Below, piece by piece: positions 43,579 through 53,762 of a stretch of 64,000 bases of DNA (positions are counted from its first letter, which is position 1; each line of letters starts with the position of its first letter). The translations under genes and the position numbers were made by a program. The notes under the pieces were generated by a model. That model did no database searches. It was given only the letters and a program-made list of their open reading frames with translations, and was not told the origin of the DNA. Origin of the DNA: Candidatus Rhodobacter oscarellae (GTDB lineage: Bacteria; Pseudomonadota; Alphaproteobacteria; Rhodobacterales; Rhodobacteraceae); contig NZ_LFTY01000002.1 of the NCBI RefSeq assembly GCF_001078595.1, positions 3,172,862-3,236,861 on the forward strand. Reading direction: 5' to 3'.

Positions 43579-44126
43579 GCGCTTGTTTCCTTGGGCCCGA
43601 GCCTCTCGTTCAGGCTCCGCCGCGCCGCTGCCAAGCGGCTCATTACAGTTCCGATCGGGATGTCTAGCATCTCTGCCGCCTCCCGATAAGCGTATCCCTC
43701 GACATAGACCAGATGCGCGGTCTCGCGCTGCGCCTCTGGCAGTGCGCCCATAGCCGATAACACCTCACGGGCGAGAATATTCGTCTCGGTGCTGGGTTTT
43801 TCCTCGGCGATCTCCGCGTCCTCCACTGGCACCAGCCCAGCGCCGCGCCGCACCGTGCCCGCGCGCAGCTCGTTCAGCCAGATGCGCCGCGCCATCACGA
43901 ACAGCCAGCGGTCCACATGGGTGCCGGGGGTGTAGCCGGCGGATTTCTCGATGGCGCGCAGGCAGGTTGCCTGGGCCAGGTCCTCGGCCGCGTCCCGCCG
44001 CCCCGCCAGCACCAGGCAGAACCGCCACAGCCGGGGGTAAACCTCGGGCAGGGCGCGCCGGATCTCGGCCTCAGCACTATTTTCGCCGCCCCACCGAATA
44101 AAACGCGCCCCCGGATTGTTACCCAC
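43575..44126 (-). CDS. ECF-family RNA polymerase sigma factor
   Basis: This 183-residue sigma factor has region 2 (LPEVYPRLWRFCLVLAGRRDAAEDLAQATCLRAIE, then DRWLFVMARRIWLNELR) and region 4 (LSAMGALPEAQRETAHLVYVEGYAYREAAEMLDIPIGTVMSRLAAARRSLNERLG). It starts with GTG 44126. Its stop overlaps the anti-sigma start (GTGA). The divergent DUF4399 gene begins 68 bases away, so the shared region probably holds the autoregulated promoter. Confidence 0.9.
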   Translation of the reverse strand: MGNNPGARFIRWGGENSAEAEIRRALPEVYPRLWRFCLVLAGRRDAAEDLAQATCLRAIEKSAGYTPGTHVDRWLFVMARRIWLNELRAGTVRRGAGLVPVEDAEIAEEKPSTETNILAREVLSAMGALPEAQRETAHLVYVEGYAYREAAEMLDIPIGTVMSRLAAARRSLNERLGPKETSA

Positions 44127-44194
44127 TCACGAATGCCGCGCGCGCCGCAACGGCCCGGGGCATGTGACTTGGAGCCTAAGGGAGGGGATTTGGA

Positions 44195-44635
44195 ATGAAA
44201 AGCCTAGCGATACTGGCCGCGGCCGCGGCGCTGACCGCAACAACCGCATTCGCCGGGGACACGCCGTCGCCAGAGGGCGCCGCGGTGTATTTCATCAACC
44301 TTGAGGACGGCGCGACTGTGTCCTCGCCGCTGCTGGTGCAGTTCGGCCTGAAAGGCATGGGCATCGCGCCCGCGGGCACCGAGATCGAGAACACCGGGCA
44401 CCACCACCTGCTGTTGGATCGCGCCGCGCTGGGCGCCACCGAGGAGGGCGCCGAGGAGCTGGAATACGCCATCGAGGCGGACGAGAACAACCGGCACTTC
44501 GGCAAGGGCCAGACCGAGACCACGCTGGAGCTCAGCCCGGGCACCCACACGCTGCAGCTGGTGCTGGGCGACGCCTACCACGTGCCGCATAACCCGCCGG
44601 TGGCCAGCCAGGTGATCACCATCACCGTGCAGTAG
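44195..44635 (+). CDS. Secreted DUF4399 protein
   Basis: This 146-residue protein has a signal peptide (MKSLAILAAAAALTATTAFAG). The mature part fits DUF4399: VYFINLEDGATVSSPLLVQFGLKGMGIAPAGTEIENTGHHHLLLD, then FGKGQTETTLELSPGTHTLQLVLGDAYHVPHNPPVASQVITITV. The GHHHLL segment and later His residues suggest metal binding. It is divergent from the ECF sigma factor gene and a likely target of it. A four-palindrome element lies 40 bases downstream. Confidence 0.85.
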   Translation: MKSLAILAAAAALTATTAFAGDTPSPEGAAVYFINLEDGATVSSPLLVQFGLKGMGIAPAGTEIENTGHHHLLLDRAALGATEEGAEELEYAIEADENNRHFGKGQTETTLELSPGTHTLQLVLGDAYHVPHNPPVASQVITITVQ

Positions 44636-44675
44636 GGCACCGGTTTACCGGCATGAACCGCTCTTTGGGCGCGCC

Positions 44676-44818
44676 AAATCTCTTGCAAGAGATTTGCACT
44701 TTCCTTCAAAGGAAAGTTGGTCCCGCAAGCGGAGAGGGGGTTCCTGTTAAAGGCTCAATGCGGGACGCGTCGACGAAACTCTTGGAAGAGTTTCCCAATT
44801 TTATTGCAAGAAAATTGG
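44676..44818 (+). repeat. Four-palindrome composite element, copy 2
   Basis: This 143-base copy reads AAATCTCTTGCAAGAGATTT (44676-44695), GC, ACTTTCCTTCAAAGGAAAGT (44698-44717), a 57-base spacer, GAAACTCTTGGAAGAGTTTC (44775-44794) and a 24-base AATTTTA-type palindrome (44795-44818). In the last palindrome the outer pair is CC...GG instead of GC...GC, a matched change that keeps the stem. The central bases of the palindromes differ from the other copies. It fills the gap between the DUF4399 gene and tgt. Confidence 0.85.
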
Positions 44819-44896
44819 GCCGCGCCCACGCCCAAAACACCAACGCGCCTCGGCAGCCCCTAGGCAATCCGTGCGCCGGGCTGTATCCCCGCCCGC

Positions 44897-46024
44897 ATGT
44901 CGAAGTTCACATTCCAGCTCAGCGCCACAGACGGCCGCGCCCGCACCGGCGTGATCTCCACCCCCCGGGGCGAGATCCGCACGCCCGCCTTCATGCCCGT
45001 GGGCACCGCCGCCACTGTGAAGGCCATGCTGCCCGAGAGCGTGCGCGCCACCGGCGCCGACATCCTCTTGGGCAACACCTACCACCTGATGCTGCGCCCC
45101 ACGGCGGAACGCATCGCCCGCCTGGGCGGGCTGCACGGGTTCATGAACTGGGATCGGCCGATCCTGACCGACTCCGGCGGCTTCCAGGTGATGTCGCTGG
45201 CGGATCTGCGCAAGCTGACCGAGGAGGGCGTGTCGTTCAAATCCCATATCGACGGCTCCAAGCACATGCTGAGCCCCGAGCGCTCGATGGAGATCCAGCG
45301 CCTGCTGGGCTCTGACATCGTGATGTGCTTTGACGAATGCCCCGCGCTGCCCGCCGAGCGGGCGCAGATCGCCGAGAGCATGCGGCTGTCGATGCGCTGG
45401 GCGCAGCGCTCGCGGGACGCGTTCGGGGACCGGCCCGGGCACGCGCTGTTCGGGATCCAGCAGGGCGGGCTAGAGCAGGACCTGCGGGCCGAGAGCGCCG
45501 AGGCTTTGCGCGGCATCGGGTTCGACGGCTACGCCATCGGGGGCCTCGCGGTGGGCGAGGGCCAAGAGGCGATGTTCGGCTGCCTGGACTACGCGCCGGA
45601 CCAGCTGCCCAGCGACAAGCCGCGCTATCTGATGGGGGTGGGCAAGCCCGACGACATTGTCGGCGCGGTCAAGCGGGGCGTGGACATGATGGACTGCGTG
45701 CTGCCCTCGCGCTCGGGGCGCACCGGGCAGGCCTGGACGCGGCGCGGGCCGGTGGCGATCAAGAACGCGCGCCATGCCGACGACCCGCGGCCTCTGGACG
45801 AGACCTGCACCTGCCCGGCCTGCACCGGCTATAGCCGCGCCTACTTGCACCACGTCTTCCGCGCGGGCGAGATGATCTCGGGCATGCTGCTGACCTGGCA
45901 CAACCTGCATTACTTCCAAGAGCTCATGTCCGGGATGCGCGCGGCGATTGCCTCTGGCACGTTCGAGGCCTGGGAGGCCGAGTTCCACGCCCAGCGCGCG
46001 CTGGGGGATATCGAACGGGTATGA
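44897..46024 (+). CDS. tgt: Queuine tRNA-ribosyltransferase (tRNA-guanine transglycosylase)
   Basis: This 375-residue enzyme swaps guanine for a queuine precursor at the wobble base of tRNAs for Asp, Asn, His and Tyr. It shows [27 protein letters not shown], the catalytic Asp in [25 protein letters not shown], and the zinc cluster with three cysteines and a His ([18 protein letters not shown]). The final segment [19 protein letters not shown] is typical. Length and motifs are complete. The start is ATG 44897, about 80 bases after the composite element. Confidence 0.95.
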   Translation: MSKFTFQLSATDGRARTGVISTPRGEIRTPAFMPVGTAATVKAMLPESVRATGADILLGNTYHLMLRPTAERIARLGGLHGFMNWDRPILTDSGGFQVMSLADLRKLTEEGVSFKSHIDGSKHMLSPERSMEIQRLLGSDIVMCFDECPALPAERAQIAESMRLSMRWAQRSRDAFGDRPGHALFGIQQGGLEQDLRAESAEALRGIGFDGYAIGGLAVGEGQEAMFGCLDYAPDQLPSDKPRYLMGVGKPDDIVGAVKRGVDMMDCVLPSRSGRTGQAWTRRGPVAIKNARHADDPRPLDETCTCPACTGYSRAYLHHVFRAGEMISGMLLTWHNLHYFQELMSGMRAAIASGTFEAWEAEFHAQRALGDIERV

Positions 46025-46253
46025 CCGGGCGCGCGCCCCCGGGGCGGCGACCGAATGTAAGGGCTTAAGCGTCGTTTCCGCGCCGCGTAAGAACGGCCGC
46101 CTTGCCAAGCGGCTTTGTCGCGGCTGTATTCCCCGAAGTCGCTCCGGTGTTGTTATCTGGAACCCAGCGGAACTTAGGGTGACCTGGTCGGGCCCAGTTC
46201 ATCGGGAAAGCCCCTTGCCCTGGTTCTGGCGCGCAAGCAAAGGAAACAGCGAC

Positions 46254-47504
46254 ATGCAAGACGGCGACCTGGCAAGCGTAGACGTGCTTCAACTTGAGGC
46301 CGCAAAGCAGCATCTGTCCACCATGCCGCAGGTGAACCAGCGCAGCTTGCGGCAGGAACGGCTGGATCGGCTGCAAGCCGAGCTGCAAAGGCGCGACCTC
46401 GGCGGCATGCTGCTCTATGACCCGGTTAATGTGCGCTACGCGACGGATTGCCGGAACATGCAGATCTGGACCATGCACAACTCCGCGCGCTACTGCCTGG
46501 TGCCCAGCGAGGGCAAGGCGATCATCTTTGACTACGTGAATTGCGAGCATCTGTCCGAGGGGATCGAGACGATCGGAGAGACGCGGCCCGCGGTCCTGTG
46601 GTTCTATCACAGCGCCGGAAGCAACCGCCAAGCGCTGATGGAGAAATGGGCCGACGAGGTGGCCGACGTCATTTCCGAACGCTTCCCCAACCAGCGGATC
46701 GCCATCGACAGGCTTGACGGCGAGGCCCGCGACGCGTTGGAGAGGCGGCAGGTTTCCGTGTCCTTCGGGCAGGATGTGATCGAGCACGCGCGCTGCATCA
46801 AGACCCCAGAGGAGCAAAAGGCCCAGGCGCGCTCTGCCTTTGTCTGCGAGACCGGGCTGGCGCGGCTCAAGGAGATCACCCGCCCCGGCATCACCGAAAA
46901 CGAGCTTTGGGCGACATTTGGCGCGGTCAACGCATCGCTCGGCGGAGACTACGTTGAGACGCGGCTGCTTGTCTCGGGCGAGCGCACGAACCCCTGGTAC
47001 AGCGAGGCCAGCGAGAAGCCCGTGCAGGTGGGCGAGCTGGTGGCCTTCGACACCGATATGATCGGCCCCTATGGCTACAGCACCGATATCTCACGCACCT
47101 GGATGTGCCAGGACAAGCCCCCGACCGAGGAACAAAAGACGGTCTATAAGCTGTCCCATGAGCAGGTGCATCACAACATGGCGCTGCTGCAGCCCGGCCT
47201 TGGGTTCCGTGAGCTGGCCGAGAAATCCTGGAAGATCCCGGACCGGTACGAGGAATTCGAGGTCGGCGTGATCGTGCACGGCATCGGCATGTGCAACGAA
47301 TACCCGCAGGTGGCCCCTTTGAAGTGGTTCGAGCAAACCGGCTATGATGGCATGTTCCAACCGGGCATGACCGTATCGGTCGAAAGCTATATCGGCGAAA
47401 AGGGCGCCAAAGAGGGCGTGAAGCTCGAGGAAATGGTGCGCATCACGGAGAATGGATGCGAGCTTGTGGCCCGGTTCCCCTTTGAGGACGACCTCCTCAA
47501 CTGA
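46254..47504 (+). CDS. M24-family metallohydrolase, close to DddP but with altered catalytic residue
   Basis: This 416-residue protein has the creatinase/peptidase M24 fold. The metal ligands are all present with the spacing of the DMSP lyase DddP: Asp266, Asp268 and Asp278 (AFDTDMIGPYGYSTDISRTW), His342 (VHGIGMCNEYP), Glu377 (SVESYIG) and Glu392 (VKLEEMV). The motifs RYATDCRNMQIW and SGERTNPWYSE also match. However, from memory, DddP has an Asp six residues after the metal His as catalytic base; here it is Asn348, and the Tyr five residues before that His is Val337. It may thus be a non-DMSP relative such as a peptidase. AAAGGAAAC precedes ATG 46254. Confidence 0.8.
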   Translation: MQDGDLASVDVLQLEAAKQHLSTMPQVNQRSLRQERLDRLQAELQRRDLGGMLLYDPVNVRYATDCRNMQIWTMHNSARYCLVPSEGKAIIFDYVNCEHLSEGIETIGETRPAVLWFYHSAGSNRQALMEKWADEVADVISERFPNQRIAIDRLDGEARDALERRQVSVSFGQDVIEHARCIKTPEEQKAQARSAFVCETGLARLKEITRPGITENELWATFGAVNASLGGDYVETRLLVSGERTNPWYSEASEKPVQVGELVAFDTDMIGPYGYSTDISRTWMCQDKPPTEEQKTVYKLSHEQVHHNMALLQPGLGFRELAEKSWKIPDRYEEFEVGVIVHGIGMCNEYPQVAPLKWFEQTGYDGMFQPGMTVSVESYIGEKGAKEGVKLEEMVRITENGCELVARFPFEDDLLN

Positions 47505-47682
47505 TCAACTGGAGTGGTTCAGATGTGATCTGACAGCTGGCCATGTTTTGGGCGGCATCTGTCAGGCGAAGGTCAGGTCACGAACCTTTCCCCCTTTTCT
47601 GCTTCCATGTCCGACGGACGCCGGAAGCCAGAAAGGCCCGCAAAATAAGGCGCCAACGCTCTGCGGCGGCGCCCCGCGGGCG

Positions 47683-48120
47683 CTAGTTGCCCAAGCTGAC
47701 GTCACCCACCAGCTCTGAGATCCGTCGATTTCCAGCAAGCGCTTCCGTGACAGCCGTGCCGCTGCCGGTAAGGCCTTGATACTTGCCGGTCCCGCTTAGG
47801 ATTGTCCAAGTGTTCCCATCTGGCTTGGAGTCGAAGCGCAGAATGAAGGTATCGTCGCCTTCGCCGTGTATGCAGATGCCGCCGCCGTCGAGCCCGCCCG
47901 GCCCCCAAAACCCAGCGCCATGACATTCGACGCGCATCGTGTCGATTGGCCCCTCGGTCACCTGGCTGACCCCCTCGAAGGCCACCATCCAATAGCCCGT
48001 CGCTTGGTCCACCGGCCAGGCCTTGCTTTCGGTCACATATGTGTTGGTCGCCTGAAAGCTCTCTCCGGCGTGAACAGCCATGGGGGCCATGGCCAGCACT
48101 ATGGCAATGAAATGCTTCAT
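47683..48120 (-). CDS. Small secreted protein divergent from a CadC-like regulator
   Basis: This 145-residue protein has a signal peptide (MKHFIAIVLAMAPMAVHAG). The mature part contains QATNTYVTESKAWPVDQATGYWMVAFEGVSQVTEGPIDTMRVECHGAGFWGPGG, then GGGICIHGEGDDTFILRFD and TGKYQGLTGSGTAVTEAL. The GTGKYQGLTGSGT pattern resembles beta-barrel allene-oxide-cyclase-like or similar secreted proteins, without certainty. The ATG lies 139 bases from the start of the divergent 549-residue membrane regulator, which may control it. The region from 47505 to 47682 has no identified gene. Confidence 0.65.
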   Translation of the reverse strand: MKHFIAIVLAMAPMAVHAGESFQATNTYVTESKAWPVDQATGYWMVAFEGVSQVTEGPIDTMRVECHGAGFWGPGGLDGGGICIHGEGDDTFILRFDSKPDGNTWTILSGTGKYQGLTGSGTAVTEALAGNRRISELVGDVSLGN

Positions 48121-48258
48121 GATGCGTCTCTCCGAGTGTTTGCTCGGCCCACCAGCGAGCCGAGTTTCGATGCCGAAGCAGTCGCAAAAGCGGCAGGACC
48201 CGTCCTGAAAATTCGATTTCAGGTTACTGAAATCGGCTGAAAGCTGTAAGGATTGCGC

Positions 48259-49908
48259 ATGTCTCAACCGGTTCCAGCGGGCGCAAGGGAGGGGGCCGAG
48301 CCAACTGCAGTGTTGCTGGGCTCCGTGCGTTTCGACAGGGACACGTGCTCTTTGCACGACGCGCAGGGCGAGGGATTACCGCTCAGGCCGCAGTCTTTGG
48401 CCGTGCTGCGCGTATTGGCAGACAACCTGGGTGTGGCGGTTGCAAAAAGCGATCTGATCGCTTCGGCCTGGGGCGCGGTCCATGTCACCGACGACAGTCT
48501 GATCCAGTGTATCGCAGATATCCGCCGAGTGATCGGGGATGAGGCCCATGCCATCGTGCAGACGGTGCCCCGCACCGGGTACAAGTTGGTCGCATCAGAA
48601 GTGGGGGCCCCGCCCACATCTCGCGCAAAGCCGCGTCGTTTTTTCGCCGCCTTGGCGGTCTCTGGGATTGTGGCAGTGGCGCTCATCATCATTGGGGCCG
48701 GGCTGTTTCGCGCGCCTGATGCGCAACTGCGCCCGTCCATTGCGGTCCTGCCATTCGAGCATATCGCCGAAGACGACAGCCAGGTCTTTTTCACCGATGG
48801 CGTATCGAAATCCATCACCGCCAACCTGTCCAGGTTCGAGGGATTGTTCGTGGTCTCCAGCCACTCGGCGTTTCAGTACCGCGACAGTGATAAGCCCCCC
48901 GAACAAATCGCAGCCGAACTTGGCGTGCGCTACCTGCTGTCGGGCGATGTGCAATACGGCGGGGAGCTCTTGCTGATCAGGGCATTTCTTACGGACAGCT
49001 CCGACGGCAAAGCCCTCTGGGCGCAAGACTTCACCGCGCCGCGAACGGGTGTCTTGGACGTGCAAAGCGAGGTCAGCGCGCGCATCGCCACGATGCTGGT
49101 GGAACGGGTCGAGGTGGCCACATCGCGTTGGGCGAAATCTGTGACGCCGGATGACCTAAGCGCCTATGAACTCGCGCTGCGATCCGAGCCCCCAGCCATA
49201 ACCCGCGATGGCCTGAACAAGGCCAATGCGCTGCTGGATCGCGCCATAGCGCTGAGCCCGGATTTCCCGCTGGCACATTCGTTGAAGGCAAAGAACGACC
49301 TGATGCTCTGGCGGCACTCGCTGGCCGAGGATCTTGATGCGGCCTTGCGCCAGGCGCGGGCCTCGGCGGCGCGGGCGCTCGATTTGGACAATAACAGCTA
49401 CCAGGCCTATCACGCGCTTAGCCAGATCGACCTCTATGCGGATCAGGATCACGTCCAGGCCTTGGCCAATCTGACCAAGGCGTTGCAGATCAACCCCAAT
49501 GATGCCGACCTGATGGTGCGCCTGGCGACGCTCTTGGGGTTTATGAACCGCGACGCAGAGGCGCTGGGATGGATCGACAGGGCCATGCGTCAGAACCCGC
49601 TGCATCCCGTTTGGTATCACTGGAACGCGGCCTTTGTGTACGAGGTCGCTGGCGAGCACGAAAGGGCCATCGTGGCCAGCAAAAAGGCCCTCTCCGTCTA
49701 CAAAAGCAGCGCGTCAATCCGCAGGATCCTGATCGCCGCGCACGGGCATTTGGGCCAATGGCAAGACGCGGAACGCTATGCGGCCGAAATCCTGGAAGGC
49801 TTCCCCGATTTCGGGCTGTCATCGCATATGCGGAACTCGCCGTTTATGGACCCAGAAGAGAAGTCTGAGTACTGGCAGCTGTTCCGCAGGGCGGGATTGC
49901 CGGACTAG
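48259..49908 (+). CDS. CadC-like membrane regulator: winged helix, TM segment, TolB-like domain, TPRs
   Basis: This 549-residue protein has a modular layout. An OmpR-type winged helix covers about residues 15-112 (RFDRDTCSLHDAQGEGLPLRPQSLAVLRVLADN ... TVPRTGYKLVA). A transmembrane helix follows at about 128-150 (FFAALAVSGIVAVALIIIGAGLF). Then comes a TolB/FlgO-like domain (LRPSIAVLPFEHIAEDDSQVFFTDGVSKSITANLSRFEGLFVVS ... GVRYLLSGDVQYGGELLLI), and TPR-type helical repeats to the end. This is the plan of CadC/ToxR one-component membrane regulators, which bind DNA directly on sensing a periplasmic signal. ATG 48259 is chosen over TTG 48253. The divergent secreted protein is a likely target. Confidence 0.85.
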   Translation: MSQPVPAGAREGAEPTAVLLGSVRFDRDTCSLHDAQGEGLPLRPQSLAVLRVLADNLGVAVAKSDLIASAWGAVHVTDDSLIQCIADIRRVIGDEAHAIVQTVPRTGYKLVASEVGAPPTSRAKPRRFFAALAVSGIVAVALIIIGAGLFRAPDAQLRPSIAVLPFEHIAEDDSQVFFTDGVSKSITANLSRFEGLFVVSSHSAFQYRDSDKPPEQIAAELGVRYLLSGDVQYGGELLLIRAFLTDSSDGKALWAQDFTAPRTGVLDVQSEVSARIATMLVERVEVATSRWAKSVTPDDLSAYELALRSEPPAITRDGLNKANALLDRAIALSPDFPLAHSLKAKNDLMLWRHSLAEDLDAALRQARASAARALDLDNNSYQAYHALSQIDLYADQDHVQALANLTKALQINPNDADLMVRLATLLGFMNRDAEALGWIDRAMRQNPLHPVWYHWNAAFVYEVAGEHERAIVASKKALSVYKSSASIRRILIAAHGHLGQWQDAERYAAEILEGFPDFGLSSHMRNSPFMDPEEKSEYWQLFRRAGLPD

Positions 49909-50000
49909 GCCCGGACCGCTTGGCGGCCATTTCCGTCGGGGATCGGCTTGAGCTTCTTGGCCTCCAGCCGAAGCAAATTGCGCCCAGCCTCGCAACAAGA

Positions 50001-50031
50001 AAGACCCAGGCGCGGGGTGCGCCCGGGTCTT
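50001..50031 (-). terminator. Terminator of the LysR gene
   Basis: A 12-bp stem with one mismatch (50001-50013 with 50019-50031) and a GGGGT loop is followed on the minus strand by TTTCTTGTT. It lies about 30 bases past the LysR stop codon. Confidence 0.72.
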
Positions 50032-50061
50032 GCGATGTTCCCGTCCCTAAAATCGGTGTGC

Positions 50062-50967
50062 CTACCAGGCGTCGGGGCCCTTCTCGGCGAAATGATGCAC
50101 CAGGAAGTCGATGAAGGCGCGGACCTTGGGCTGGGTGAACCGGCCCGGCGGGTAGACCGCGTAGATGCCCTGGCTCTCCACCGGCAGGTCCGGGATGGCC
50201 TCCTCGACCAGGCCCTGCTCTAGCGCGTCGGCGTAGAGGAAGCTCGGCAGGTAGGCGATGCCCAGCCCCGAGATCGCCGCGTTCAGCAGCGACTGCCCGT
50301 CGTTTACGCTCAGCCAGCCGGCGGTGCGCACCTGGCGCCGCTCGCCCGAGGGCGCGGTCAGCTTCCACATGTTGCCCGAGCTCTGGCTGGAGTAATGCAA
50401 CAACTTGTGCTCGTTCAGGTCGTCAATCTTCAGCGGCCGGCCGTATTGCTGGAAGTAGCCGGGCGAGCCGACCATCCGCTTGGTCGTCTCGGTCAGCTTG
50501 CGGGCGCGCAGGGTGCTGTCCTCCAGCTCGCCGATGCGCACGGCCATGTCGAAGCCCTCCGAGATCAGCTCCACATAGCGGTTGTTGAGCACCATGTTCA
50601 CGGTGATGTCCGGGAACTCCCCCAGGAATTCGCCCAGGACCGGCGACAGGTGGTTGACGCCGAAATCCGTGGCCACCGAGATGCGCAAGAGCCCCGAGGG
50701 CGCCGATTGCATCGAGGTCACCAGCGCGTCGGCCTCGCCTGCGTCGTTCAGCACGCGGCGGGCGCGGTCGTAATAGGCCAGACCGATCTCGGTCGGCGAC
50801 ACGCGGCGCGTGGTGCGGTTCAACAGTCGGGCGCCCAGGCGGGCCTCCAGCGAGGATACGTGCTTTGAGACCGCCGATTTGGAGATCCCCATTTTCCTGG
50901 CAGCGTCGGTGAACCCGCCTTGGTCCACAACCGTCGCGAAGGCCTCCATCTCAGTTAGTCGGTCCAT
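50062..50967 (-). CDS. LysR-family transcriptional regulator
   Basis: This 301-residue regulator has the N-terminal helix-turn-helix (MEAFATVVDQGGFTDAARKMGISKSAVSKHVSSLEARLGARLLNRTTRRVSPTEIG) and a C-terminal ligand-binding domain (GLLRISVATDFGVNHLSPVLGEFLGEFPDITVNMVLNNRYVELISEGFDMAVRIGELEDS). The DMAVRIG motif places it in the common CrgA/DsdC-like group. No obvious target is adjacent: upstream lies a 600-base repeat region and downstream the convergent CadC-like regulator gene. Confidence 0.92.
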   Translation of the reverse strand: MDRLTEMEAFATVVDQGGFTDAARKMGISKSAVSKHVSSLEARLGARLLNRTTRRVSPTEIGLAYYDRARRVLNDAGEADALVTSMQSAPSGLLRISVATDFGVNHLSPVLGEFLGEFPDITVNMVLNNRYVELISEGFDMAVRIGELEDSTLRARKLTETTKRMVGSPGYFQQYGRPLKIDDLNEHKLLHYSSQSSGNMWKLTAPSGERRQVRTAGWLSVNDGQSLLNAAISGLGIAYLPSFLYADALEQGLVEEAIPDLPVESQGIYAVYPPGRFTQPKVRAFIDFLVHHFAEKGPDAW

Positions 50968-51181
50968 TTATTCTCATCCTAATGCGGCCCCTCTGACGGT
51001 CGGTATCGCCGTGAATTGGGCCGAGAATGGGGCGGCTCCCTGACAATTGCAGGGTTTTGACGCGGATCGTTTGCGGCACGGAAACATGGAAACAATCAAC
51101 TTTGAGTGGCAATATGGGCCATCCAGATGCGCCTGTCCCTGCGGCACCGGCCCTTATACATGGGCGGGCGGGGCAGGGGGC

Positions 51182-51394
51182 CGTAGGGTGGGCAATCTGC
51201 CCACCACGTTCACACGCGCCTTAACCGGCAATGTAAGCGTCGGGTGCGTGGCCTCACACACCGCTCCTCCCAAAGGCAGGAAATAAGCCGTAGGGTGGGC
51301 AATCTGCCCACCGCAATCACACGACCTTTAACGTTCAAGGCGAGCCGCAGATTGCATGATCTCACGCGCCGTCCTTCAACGAACGCACAACCCC
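51182..51394 (+). repeat. Two tandem units of a GGGTGGGC hairpin repeat
   Basis: CGTAGGGTGGGCAATCTGCC, followed by CACC, starts at 51182 and again at 51289, a period of 107 bases. Both are followed by related sequence (TCACACG or TTCACACG, then CTTTAAC or CTTAACC). A third hairpin occurs at 13574. The core forms a stem of GGGTGGGCA with TGCCCACC. The stretch 50968-51181 before it has no recognised gene apart from a doubtful short frame, and the TTTGCCGAC repeat follows. Confidence 0.6.
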
Positions 51395-51398
51395 GCCA

Positions 51399-51527
51399 CC
51401 TACCGCGCGGTCCGTTAACCACGCTCCTTGCCCGACGAGGTGCCATACGCAAGGCCGACACTTTGCCGACGCTTTGCCGACCGCGGATTTCCCAACAAAA
51501 TAAGCCGTTAACCGCCCGAATCGCGGA
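51399..51527 (+). repeat. Dispersed TTTGCCGAC-type repeat, copy C
   Basis: The block runs TACCGCGCGGTCCGTTAACC, then GGCCGACACTTTGCCGACGC, TTTGCCGACCGCGG, TAAGCCGTTAACCGCCCGAA and TCGCGG. It corresponds block by block to copy B at 27636-27756. It ends the 606-base gene-free stretch between LysR and fadH. Confidence 0.65.
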
Positions 51528-51573
51528 CCCACGGCGAAAACCGCCGCCCGCAGCGTTCACCCCTCGGTAACCC

Positions 51574-53658
<2,085 letters not shown>

Positions 53659-53762
53659 TCACTAGAAACGCGACGTCAGTCTTGGAGTCCCTTCAGAAAG
53701 TAGCAGCCCGAGGCGTAAAAATGCCCGGGCGAACGGCAAAGCGCTTGGACCCCAGGCGCCCG

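Noticed and set aside
44653-45315. 220-codon frame starting in composite element copy 2 and running into tgt
   Set aside because: After the element it is an out-of-frame shadow of tgt; only the first 60 codons are of interest and are discussed as part of the repeat.
46254-47504. Direct naming as DMSP lyase dddP
   Set aside because: The metal site fits, but the residue expected as catalytic base is Asn and the nearby Tyr is Val, so the name would overstate the evidence.
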